DNA of 64,000 nucleotides from Protonemura montana (Eukaryota; Arthropoda; Insecta; Plecoptera; Nemouridae): assembly GCA_947568835.1 (NCBI GenBank), contig OX387611.1, positions 4,034,001-4,098,000 on the forward strand, in the 5' to 3' direction. Positions 25,001-34,232 of the stretch are shown here, in pieces. Under the pieces are notes generated by a model, which did no database searches, was not told the origin of the DNA, and was given only the letters and a program-made list of their open reading frames with translations. A program made the translations under genes and the position numbers. Each line of letters opens with the position of its first letter. The first letter of the stretch is position 1.

Positions 25001-26122
25001 TATATCTACAATTTTATATTTACAATATTAATGCATTTAATGTATGTCTGTAAACCAGCATCTTTGTATGTTTTATGGTAAAATGACAATAAACTACTAC
25101 TCTACTCTACTCTATCCTTTTAACAGTGACTCTCGCACTCCACCTCCATTCTTTCAGTAGTGACATGGTCGACGCTGCCAATGACGCCAGCGTTAGTGTA
25201 ATGTTGATTTCTTCTACCAATAACCCCAATGGTATAACCGTAAGCAGCCTACTTACTCATAAAGAAGCTCTTTGTTCTTATACAGTCTTGGCAAGTCGAA
25301 AACGACCAGTGCCACGGAGAGCAGGCCTCCAATTAGAAATGCAAGTGGTGCCCGTGCCCACAAAGTGTTCCGCACTAGAATGCTTTTGGGGCGTTGAGGC
25401 AGTTTTGCGCTGCAAACTTCCATCTCGCTCTTGGCGCGAAACATGGCAGTGATTTTCTCTTGTTGAAAGATTAGACTCGTGTGGACGATGAACATCGTGA
25501 TATCGGCAAACATGAGACCGACAGCAGTTATGGAAAGCTGCAGGTCTCGGCCTGTGGCTGTGTAGGCGAGCACGGGTTTCCCAACGAATGCCGAATACAT
25601 GTTAAAAAACAGTAAATATCGCTGAAAGCACTTCCTGCTCACAGCTATTGCCTTGTGCTCGCTATTGCCAGGCCAGAATCCTAAAAAGTGGCAAATTAAC
25701 TTGTCAATCGTTGCTATTACAAAGTATTTGCTTATTGAAATTATTTTTTAGTGTATTAAAATTAGAGAAAATCTCAAATTTGGTGAGATTTTAATTCAAT
25801 ACATTTTTTCAATGAGCAGATTGTGTTTCTGGCTCAGAAATATTATATTCCTTACAATGAAAACTAAAGAACTTTTCTCTTTCCTAGACTTTGTATTTTT
25901 AAAGTAGTATTTATTTACAACCAGATTGATCAATTACAGATATTGGTAATGTCATATAATGGAAACAGATTGACAAATATTGCTGGTTTTGCAATTGAAA
26001 ATTGTGTCCCATTACCTACCTAAGTAAAAGAAGATCTTTTTGTAGATGTTCAGAGAATCGGAAATTTGCAGGTGCGTCAACTTGGCTAGACAATCCCGAT
26101 AAAACCTTATTAACGTCGCCAT
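22035..26122 (-). CDS. Odorant receptor, 7tm_6 family (OR3), 7 exons
   Basis: Exons on the minus strand: 26122-26020, 25680-25257, 24022-23648, 23571-23472, 22852-22748, 22661-22506, 22106-22035; phases 1,2,2,0,0,0; 444 aa. Exon 1 (MATLIRFYRD) ends in LG as in OR2. Exon 2 begins GFWPGNSEHKAI; exon 3 has MSLLVEAIGHFRLLSHNLR; exon 6 is nearly identical to OR2 (ACEWFGQSESFKRSMRIIM); the last exon reads MTKLTYSYSMAV and ends at TAG. A plus-strand ORF over the last exon is its antisense shadow. Same role as the other receptors, ligand unknown. Intron 4 holds a 91-bp tandem array; intron 2 holds a retroelement end and tRNA-like SINE sequence. Confidence 0.9.
23055..23450. repeat. 91-bp tandem array (4 units) in OR3 intron 4
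   Basis: The word (T)CATGTGTATGATGGTCACC recurs at 23060, 23151, 23242 and 23333, an exact 91-bp step. Each unit includes GACCCAGCGCAGTGTTGCTT and CCTCTCTCCCGAACAGAAC. A single unit with the same flank occurs at about 49415-49520 as part of dispersed element R3, so this array is an amplified piece of R3. Confidence 0.9.
24130..24330 (-). mobile_element. tRNA-derived SINE remnants in OR3 intron 2
   Basis: Two copies of CTAGACTGGAA followed by tRNA-like sequence in reverse (GACCGGGTCGGGACACAAAT). The same junction, tRNA part followed by a GGTTGCAC-like word and CCAGTCTAGCT on the minus strand, occurs at 33395-33490. Confidence 0.6.
24380..25115 (+). mobile_element. Non-LTR retrotransposon 3' end with pentamer tail
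   Basis: The frame reads LVYYANIESRIRYGLEFWGS, VLQKKAIRIMLNKG and then an ORF to 24923 with MGIKIFNKLPINIKHA, typical of the ORF2 C-terminus. The 3' end is a (CTACT)n tail at about 25095-25115. 5' truncated insertion within OR3 intron 2, transcribed opposite to OR3. Confidence 0.85.
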
Positions 26123-26954
26123 TTTTGCTCGACACCTCGGCGGGACTGGCGTTCTGGTCTCGCGTTTTACTGTTCTCTACGAAAATAAATTAGGTAGAAT
26201 AGTTGACGTCAGTTTCTTTGTTTAGGTCTTGTCTTTCTTAAATATTTAAACTGTTATAAATAATAACCTAGGGACTTTCATATTTTCTTCGTGTGTCATC
26301 AAGGTTTATAAACCCTATTGATTTTGAACATTACCTCGTATTGTTGCATAAAATACAGAGAATTGATTTAATCCTACATTTTTTATTCAGAGAATTATTT
26401 TTGGGTCGATCCATAAAGGTTTTATTTCTCTCCACTTATCGAAATGAACCCAAAAGAAAATCGAACTTGTTTAAAGAAATTACGGACGGCGTTCAATAGA
26501 AAGTAAACGAACTTTCAGAGGTAAAACTTTCAGTTGATCCAAACCGTGTTTTTTCTCTACAAAAACATTCTAAGATTATTTTGTCTGTTTGAAAAATGTG
26601 TTTATATTTTTTTCCACAAATAAGGGTACGCCAGGATGGGGATCACATAACGCTTTCGTTAGAATTAACGAACGTTATCTCGGTTATCTTGGTTAACGAG
26701 AAACGTTCGTGATCTCTGACGAAAAATGTACATGATCGATTTCCAGGAATGCGTTTTGAAAAATATTTTTAAACGAACCAGAATCTGTATGCAAATGTAA
26801 AATAAAATTTAAAAAATCAGAGTCCGCGATTTATTTTTATTTTTGTTAGCTGTCAATAGTTTTGTGATACGTCTCTAATTCTTTGAATCGTTTGCTCAAC
26901 TAACGCAAGCAGTGTTCGTGTCCGCAAGCTAGAATGGAAGGATAACAACATTTA

Positions 26955-27370
26955 ATGTCACGCTTTACTGAGTCACTAATATATTATTAAAGAATTGTTC
27001 TGCGGGAAATTTGTGGGAAACTCGGAAAACAAATGTTTGTAGCCTTTGGTTTTCCGAGAAGTAATAGAGTTGAGTCATTCAAAATTTTTTATTATTTCAA
27101 CAATACTAATCTTGAGAGAATAACAAGTTTTCAGACATCTTGCTTATCTAATTACAAATAAAATAAAATAATTGTTTTCAATTGTGTTAAAATGAGTAAA
27201 AAAACTCCGCCGTGTTTCAACGTCGAAATCTAACCAGTAAATACAATTTTGACAGCGATAATTTGTTTTGATATCACCTCAATCACGATGATTTCAGAAA
27301 TGTTGGTCTTGTCTCGATCAGACAAATATTGCCAATGAAACCAAAGTCAAAGTAAGTCGGTGGGTTGGGC
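26955..27370 (+). repeat. Dispersed repeat R5, copy 2
   Basis: Shares CTCGGAAAACAAA, GTTTTCCGAGAAGTAATAGA and AATAACAAGTTTTCAGACAT with the copies at 4640-4900, 42065-42540 and 56190-56700. Confidence 0.65.
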
Positions 27371-27664
27371 TATATGAAGTCCAGTAGCTACCGACAGCGA
27401 GTCGCTGGACTGCTCGCCAAAACATCCATTTGCCTTTTTTAGGTCAAGAGTTTTTTTGCAACCAAACTTTAACAAATGTCTTCTTATGATGTTTCCGACT
27501 GGCCTGCACCAGGACAGGTTTAAAGCCTGCTCGATGACGTCATGCTCTCCACCGGGTCTGCACCATCTCCGAGCGAGACCGCTCCTACCAGGTAAACAGG
27601 TATGACGTCGTTGACTAAGTTTCAAACCCGCCCTAGATTAGGCCAGTCGGAAACACCAGATGAT

Positions 27665-27995
27665 TTATTCATTTATTCATTTATTGACAGCATGGAAGCA
27701 GATACAAGTGCATATTGTTGGTCTCCGGTGGCTGAATAGTAATTAAGAATTGTTGGTCTAAGTGGTATATAACATTATTATGGAATGGAATATAGTAAAA
27801 GGTAGTAAGTAAAAGTAGTGAGTTCCTTTTAGTTTTTGGCCTTCAGCTCTCTTCTGAATTCTTTGACATCGTTAGCCGGTAGCTTGTTCCAAAGTCGGGA
27901 AGCCCGGCCAACAAACGAGTGAAGCCCTATGTCGGAGAAATACCGTGTCAGCTTTCCTTTATAACATATTCCTTTATCTAAGATACGCTAGCGTC
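27665..27995 (-). mobile_element. Non-LTR retrotransposon 3' tip
   Basis: Minus-strand frame reads YFSDIGLHSFVGRASRLWNK and LPANDVKEFRRELKAKN, the end of ORF2. The 3' tail is (AATAAATG)n, seen as ATTTATTCATTTATTCATTT at 27663-27690 on the plus strand. It lies directly downstream of the protease homologue stop. Confidence 0.8.
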
Positions 27996-28021
27996 AATTG
28001 TTGAACAAAATGAATGCCCTG

Positions 28022-31000
28022 TTAGTCTTCAACTTGTACGCCGTGACCGGCCAACCACTCCAAGAAAGCCGTGACCTTCGTGTAGCTTTGGGGGTAGGTG
28101 CGCGAGCATCCCCCAGTGACTCCGAACGATGCAACGCCCACTTGAATAAGAGCACCGTCGACGTCACGGATCAACAACGGGTTCCCTGCGTCGCCCTGGC
28201 AACAAATAAACGTGCACGTCAGCCAGTGGGGCTCTCCATTTTGGTAATTTGACTAACCTAGAGCGGTCATTTGGCGGTGCTACCATGGTGCTACATAATA
28301 CGACCGGTGGTATTATATAACCCCGACCTAGAGCGGTCATTTGGCGGTGCTACCATGGTGCTACATAATACGACCGATGGTATTATATAACCCTGACCTA
28401 GAGCGGTAATTTGGCGGTGCTGCCATGGTGCTACATAATACGACCGGTGGTATTATATAACCCCGACCTAGAGCGGTCATTTGGCGGTGCTGCCAAGGTG
28501 CTACATAATACGACCGGTGGTATTATATAACCACGACCTAGAGCGGTCATTTGGCGGTGCTACCATGGTGCTACATAATACGACCGGTGGTATTATATCA
28601 CCCCGACCTAGAGCGGTCATTTGGTGGTGCTACCATGGTGCTACATAATACGACCGGTGGTATTATATAACCCCGACCTAGAGCGGTCATTTGGTGGTGC
28701 TACCATGGTGCTACATAATACGACCGGTGGTATTATATCACCCCGACCTAGAGCGGTCATTTGGTGGTGCTACCATGGTGCTACATAATACGACCGCTGG
28801 TATTATATAACCCCGACCTAGAGCGGTCATTTGGCGGTGCTACCATGGTGCTACATAATACGACCGATGGTATTATATAACCCTGACCTAGAGCGGTAAT
28901 TTGGCGGTGCTGCCATGGTGCTACATAATACGACCGGTGGTATTATATAACCCCGACCTAGAGCGGTCATTTGGCGGTGCTGCCAAGGTGCTACATAATA
29001 CGACCGGTGGTATTATATAACCACGACCTAGAGCGGTCATTTGGCGGTGCTACCATGGTGCTACATAATACGACCGGTGGTATTATATCACCCCGACCTA
29101 GAGCGGTTATTTGGTGGTGCTACCATGGTGCTACATAATACGACCGGTGGTATTATATAACCCCGACCTAGAGCGGTCATTTGGTGGTGCTACCATGGTG
29201 CTACATAATACGACCGGTGGTATTATATCACCCCGACCTAGAGCGGTCATTTGGTGGTGCTACCATGGTGCTACATAATACGACCGGTGGTATTATATAA
29301 CCCCGACCTAGAGCGGTCATTTGGCGGTGCTACCATGGTGCTACATAATACGACCGATGGTATTATATAACCCTGACCTAGAGCGGTCATTTGGCGGTGC
29401 TGCCATGGTGCTACATAATACGACCGGTGGTATTATATAACCCCGACCTAGAGCGGTCATTTGGCGGTGCTGCCAAGGTGCTACATAATACGACCGGTGG
29501 TATTATATAACCACGACCTAGAGCGGTCATTTGGCGGTGCTACCATGGTGCTACATAATACGACCGGTGGTATTATATCACCCTGACCTAGAGCGGTCAT
29601 TTGGTGGTGCTACCATGGTGCTACATAATACGACCGGTGGTATTATATAACCCCGACCTAGAGCGGTCATTTGGTGGTGCTACCATGGTGCTACATAATA
29701 CGACCGGTGGTATTATATCACCCCGACCTAGAGCGGTCATTTGGTGGTGCTACCATGGTGCTACATAATACGACCGGTGGTATTATATAACCCCGACCTA
29801 GAGCGGCACTTTTCAACAATTCTTGAGTTTGTTGATTTCAGCACCACTAGCAACCGGTATTACGGAGGTGCTACGACGGTAGCATTTTTAAGTAGACATA
29901 CTGGGTTTCATTTGAACATCACAGTGCAGTGAGGACATAGCAACCAATTGCATAAAGTGTTACAAAAGCAGAGTCACTAAAAATGGTGTTAATTAATATA
30001 TGCGCACTAGGTCGGGGTCACTACTTGGTTCTATGGTGGTGCTAGTTAGCACGGTGCTATTGACAGTAATACCAGGGTCACTGCTTGGTGCTATGGTGAT
30101 GCTAGTTAGCACGGTGCTACTGACAGTAATACCAGGGTCACTGCTTGGTGCTATGGTGGTGCTAGTTAGCACGGTGCTACTGACAGTAATACCAGGGTCA
30201 CTGCTTGGTGCTATGGTGGTGCTAGTTAGCACGGTGCTACTGACAGTAATACCAGGGTCACTGCTTGGTGCTATGGTGGTACTAGTTAGCACGGTGCTAC
30301 TGACAGTAATACTAGGGTTACGAATCACCGCTCTAGGTCGGGGTCACTGCTTGGTGCTATGGTGGTGCTAGTTAGCACAGTGCTACTGACAGTAATACCA
30401 GGGTCACTGCTTGGTGCTATGGTGGTGCTAGTTAGCACGGTGCTACTGACAGTAATACCAGGGTCACTGCTTGGTGCTATGGTGGTGCTAGTTAGCACGG
30501 TGCTACTGACAGTAATACTAGGGTTACGAATCACCGCTCTAGGTCGGGGTCACTGCTTGGTGCTATGGTGGTGCTAGTTAGCACAGTGCTACTGACAGTA
30601 ATACCAGGGTCACTGCTTGGTGCTATGGTGGTGCTAGTTAGCACGGTGCTACTGACAGTAATACCAGGGTCACTGCTTGGTGCTATGGTGGTGCTAGTTA
30701 GCACGGTGCTACTGACAGTAATACTAGGGTTACGAATCACCGCTCTAGGTCGGGGTCACTGCTTGGTGCTATGGTGGTGCTAGTTAGCACAGTGCTACTG
30801 ACAGTAATACCAGGGTCACTGCTTGGTGCTATGGTGGTGCTAGTTAGCACGGTGCTACTGACAGTAATATCAGGGTCACTGCTTGGTGCTAGTTAGAACA
30901 GAGCTACTGACAGTAATACCAGGGTTACGAATCACCGCTCTAGGTCGGGGTCACGAGAATCACAGAAAACCGATTAAAGATGGCGTTAGTAACAGCAACC

Positions 31001-33843
31001 TACCACGCATATACTGGCTGCACTCTCTCCCAGAGCGCAGATGACCGTTTCCACCGGAAGCCATCCTCCGTAAGTCTCCAGACAGAAAGTGATGTCGACC
31101 ACCGACGCGTTTACGTAGCGAAGCGCAGGCGCGGGCGGGGCCGACACTACAAGCAACAGGTGGGCAAAACGTTTTTAATAATTTGCCCCACGACTCGTAT
31201 TTCTAAAAGTTCGCAATAGGTACTTGTACTTGGGCAGGACCTCGTTCATCAACAATTCGCTGCTACTTGGTAGCCATGGAGATGCTAAGATCGCCTTCAA
31301 TTCTGCTATTTTATATTACCACGGGTATATCATGACCAGCATAGGAGGTTCAATGGTAGATTCAACGTTTGGCAGCCATGGAGATGCTGAAATCACCTGA
31401 CAGAGCTTCTCAATTCTGCTATCTTATGTTACCACAGGTATATCATGGCCTAGCATAGGAGGTTCAATGGTAGATTCAACGTTTGGTAGCCATGAAGATG
31501 CTGAGATCGCCTGACAGAGCTTCTCAATTCTACTATCTTATGTTACCAAGTACTAACCATCGTCCGAGACTCCCCACCCGGCAATGATGGCAGCTTCGTT
31601 GGCGAACTGCTCCCCGTTCTGGGAGCGTTTCGGAAGTCTGACAGGCGACACGCGGGCTGCAACAGGAACAAGTTGTGGAAGATCAGTGATTAATAGCAGT
31701 TTTAACGGAATGTTATCTTTGAAGAGGACAACGCTTGTTAAATAACTTTATTGAGTTAACAATCACAATGGCAGACAGCTCAGATAATTAAACCACGAAG
31801 CTTTTCTGCGACCATCAACATGCATGTGAACCCGTGCACTTATCAACCAGTTCTGCTAGGGAGAGAGGTTGGAGGGATGAAAGTTAGTACAGCAACTTCA
31901 CTCGCCTTGCTTATCAACCTCTCGACAGCATGGATTTGTGGAGGAATCCTGTTGTTCGCGTTGTACCGTCCTTCAGAAGGGACTGTAAGCCAGTGGTCCC
32001 CTTGGTGCTCTTCGACAGGAGTAGGCTACGTGCCGGCACCGTGTTTCCCCTCCTCCCTTCTAGGCTAGGTCAGGTTCATCATCATCCATTTATTCACTGG
32101 CGCCATTAGACCAGTGCCACATGACCAGATGTCAAAACAGTGCGTCGTTAAACACCACAAGTAAATAAATATAAATAAATACGGACATATCAACGGATCA
32201 GATCGCGAAGTCGAGCTGGTTTAGGAAATATCCCAACACAGGACAGTTCCTGAATGATAATAACTGAACGAAATTCCAGTGGTAGTTTCAAAATCATGAT
32301 TCCACAATACTTATTCTGTAAATGCAAAAATTAGCAAAACTTCATTTCACTAACGGTTATTAACATGTATTTTAAAAATAATATAAAAAGGTATTTTAAG
32401 CAGTGTGGCGAAAATTAAAGTAGTTTTGGTTTGGCCTTATTTTCAATTTCAGAGTTGGCTCAAATCTAAATTCACCCAAAGAGACAGGTAGCGCCTCTGC
32501 TGATCAAATATCTTTTCTAGTTTTAACAAAAACCATTTCTACTGGGTTTTGAATGCTACGTGAAGAACAAATAAATTTCGCGACGTTTCGTAACTTGTAC
32601 CTGTTACTTTATCAAGGGTTAGAGCAGTCCTGACAATTTTCCGACTGCAAAAAAAAAAAAAAAAAAAAAAAGATTTATTCATTCATTTAGGACTGTTCTT
32701 ACCCTTGATAAAGTAACAGGTACAAGTTACGAAACGTCGGAAAATTTATTTTTGTTTTACTTAGCATTCAAACCCCAGTTGAAATGGTTTTTGTTAAAAC
32801 TAGTGCTAAGTTTACATCAAGTAGACATGCGTCTAAAAACTATCATCTTTTCTGGTTGTACGGAGTAAACTCACGAGTCCAACGACTTGTGTTGAACTCG
32901 ATGGCGATGAGCGCGATGTCGTTCACCAGCGGCGACGTTGCAAAGCTCGGATGCAAGATGGAGGTGCGTGACGTCAAACGCACTGCGTCATCGTCGCCGA
33001 GTGGCCCCGGAGCGAGCGTCCCGAGAACGATCACGAACGACTCGACGCTATTCAGATGAAAAAGTGCGTTTGAGCGTCAAGCTATTATCGGACACGTGGA
33101 CAAATTCACTCATTACTTTAGTGACATGAAAAACAAAAAAATGTGATCCCCGTTTTAAAGTTTGTACCTCTCATTACCTCTTTTTGGTTTGCATCAGTTT
33201 AAACGTGTTAGTTAAAAAAATCGCCATGACAACCTCTAATTACATGCAGTGAAATTCAGATAATTCTGCAGATGCGTCGTGGTCTCCACCGGGTTCGCAC
33301 CAGCTCCGAGCGAGAGCGCTCCCACCCGAACACGTGATCACTAGCTGTCAGTGTCAGTGCTGGCATTTGTTTTACAATAACATCGACGAATGGAAAGGCA
33401 GCTAGACTGGAAAAAAGTGCAACCGAACCGGGTTACGAACCCGGGACCTCTTAATTGCCGGTCGGTTTAGCAACTGAGCTATCCGGACACACCACCAGAG
33501 AAGACCAGAGAACCAGAGAACCAGAGAAGACCAGAGAAGAGTTTTTTATGAATTGGATAAATGCCACTGCATTTTTTCAGATGATAACACACCTAGGATT
33601 GTCATCAACTGATAAGCGATAACTTATTTAATGGCAAATGACGCAGAAGAACTTTTTTTTAGCCGATCTGCTCAACCATGACCACCACTGACCCAACGAC
33701 GCATTGTCCAGCTGTGAGCACCCACTGGTCGCTTAGCAACGCGCCCGAGCAAAAGAGAGCGTCGTCCATGGTAATGAACGCTTGCCATGGGAACTGACCA
33801 ATCACTGCGTCGGCTCCGCCCACGCCAACATTCTTGGCGACAT
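28022..33843 (-). CDS. Catalytically dead chymotrypsin-fold serine protease homologue, 5' exon(s) not found
   Basis: Exons on the minus strand: 33843-33693, 33047-32887, 31656-31558, 31146-31004, 28195-28022; phases 2,1,1,0 fit with no stop, giving about 241 aa of an S1 domain. Landmarks: GADAVIGQFPWQAF after the activation point; WVLTAGQCV where active enzymes have TAAHC (His to Gln); NDIALI with the Asp kept; AIIAGWGVSDD; LRYVNASVVDITF; SICVGDAGNPL where active enzymes have GDSGGP (Ser to Ala, Gly to Asn); SYTKVTAFLEWL at the end. The activation site is GVGG without a basic residue before it, instead of R-IVGG. Such homologues are usually secreted binding or cofactor proteins; the role here is unknown. 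The signal-peptide exon should lie beyond 33843; a weak candidate is near 34381-34420. The last intron (28196-31003) carries large tandem arrays. Confidence 0.85.
28254..29806. repeat. 70-bp tandem array, 22 units, with 490-bp higher-order period
   Basis: GAGCGG recurs every 70 bp from 28261 to 29801. The unit includes CGGTCATTTGGCGGTGCTAC and GGTATTATATAACCCC. Variant units repeat in the same order every seven units: the GCTGCCAAGG variant is at 28489, 28979 and 29469, so a 490-bp higher-order unit is present about three times. Inside the last intron of the protease homologue. Confidence 0.95.
29807..30009 (+). repeat. Single-copy spacer between arrays, matches dispersed element R2
   Basis: CAACAATTCTTGAGTTTGTT, GCACCACTAGCAACCGGTAT and CACAGTGCAGTGAGGACATA match the element at 38166-38400 and, more weakly, those at 45440, 52995 and 59455. 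It links the 70-bp array to that element family. Confidence 0.75.
30010..30955. repeat. 60-bp tandem array with 206-bp higher-order period
   Basis: GGGTCACTGCTTGGTGCTAT recurs every 60 bp (30075, 30135, 30195, ...). From about 30300, three 60-bp units plus a 26-bp linker (TACGAATCACCGCTCTAGG inside it) form a 206-bp unit. The linker contains the reverse complement of the CCGACCTAGAGCGG word of the 70-bp array. Because 60 is a multiple of three, both strands show long ORFs, which I reject as genes. Confidence 0.95.
31266..31550 (-). mobile_element. MITE-like element R4 inside a protease-homologue intron
   Basis: Ends are CTTGGTAGC and GTTACCAAG, an 8/9 terminal inverted repeat, and each end is flanked by TA, as after insertion at a TA site. 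The body holds tandem units of about 114 bp with CTGACAGAGCTTCTCAATTC. It makes up about 285 of the 411 bp of the intron 31147-31557. Related to 18600-18838. Confidence 0.65.
31850..32150 (+). repeat. Dispersed element R3 with an open frame, copy 1
   Basis: An ORF (31820-32068) reads SLALLINLSTAWICGGILLF and ALYRPSEGT; a second copy of the same frame is on the minus strand at 49229-49420. Downstream come CCAGTGCCACATGACCAG and CAAAACAGTGCGTCGTTAAA, words that occur at many places in the window. Inside a protease-homologue intron. More likely a SINE-like element than a gene. Confidence 0.6.
32515..32838. mobile_element. MITE M1, two-armed copy
   Basis: Left arm: CTAGTTTTAACAAAAACC, GGGTTTTGAATGCTACGTGA, CGACGTTTCGTAACTTGTAC, CTTTATCAAGGGTTAGAGCA. 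Right arm returns in reverse complement: ACCCTTGATAAAGTAACAGG, TACAAGTTACGAAACGTCGG, TAAAACTAGTGCTAAG. A run of A lies at the centre (32646-32671). Arms exceed 120 bp. The right end lies close to exon 32887-33047. Confidence 0.85.
33395..33495 (-). mobile_element. tRNA-derived SINE copy
   Basis: Minus strand reads CCGGATAGCTCAGTTGCTAA (A box), then GTCCCGGGTTCGTAACCCGG (B box), then CGGTTGCACTTTTTTCCAGT. The acceptor stem is not complementary and the same 3' extension follows in other copies, so a SINE rather than a tRNA gene. Confidence 0.7.
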
Positions 33844-33886
33844 CTGGCAAACAGAGGACGAAATCAAGAATTCTAGCCTTGTTTTC

Positions 33887-34232
33887 GATTGCCATGACAA
33901 CTCTTGTTTCACCCACCCATTACTGTTACATTGTGATGAACTGCCCGATGCCGGGCACGGGTTACTTGTTTTAGATTGCCATGACAACCCTTGTTTCACC
34001 CACCCATTACTATTACATTGTGATGAACTGCCCGATGCCGGGCACGGGTTACTTGTTTTAGATTGCCATGACAACCCTTGTTTCACCCACCCATTACTAT
34101 TACATTGTGATGAACTGCCCGATGCCGGGCACGGGTTACTTGTTTTAGATTGCCATGACAACCCTTGTTTCACCCACCCATTACTATTACATTGTGATGA
34201 ACTGCCCGATGCCTGGCACGGGTTACTTGTGT
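33887..34232. repeat. 87-bp minisatellite, 4 copies
   Basis: GATTGCCATGACAA starts at 33887, 33974, 34061 and 34148, an 87-bp step; later units are almost identical and include ACTGCCCGATGCCGGGCACG. The length is a multiple of three, which produces ORFs of 123-162 codons on both strands; neither resembles a protein. Just upstream of the first S1 exon of the protease homologue. Confidence 0.95.

Larger units (their letters stand above)
26123..28021. other. Intergenic region between OR3 and protease homologue
   Basis: Contains dispersed repeat R5 (about 26955-27370), a GC-richer repeat at 27500-27600 whose CTCCACCGGGT and CGAGCGAGA words recur near 33275-33325, and a retroelement end at 27665-27995. 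No supportable gene. Confidence 0.6.

Noticed and set aside
29993-30783. Long threonine/serine-rich or valine/leucine-rich ORFs on both strands
   Set aside because: They are produced by a 60-bp tandem unit that is a multiple of three; no start context, splice structure or domain supports a protein.
28254-30955. CRISPR-like appearance of regularly spaced repeats
   Set aside because: Units are directly abutting tandem repeats without unique spacers, in an insect intron with no cas genes.
31226-31265. Small extra exon of the protease homologue (ELLMNEVLPK)
   Set aside because: Its phase fits neither neighbouring exon, whereas direct joining of 31558 to 31146 keeps the frame and gives the expected GWGVSDDV sequence.
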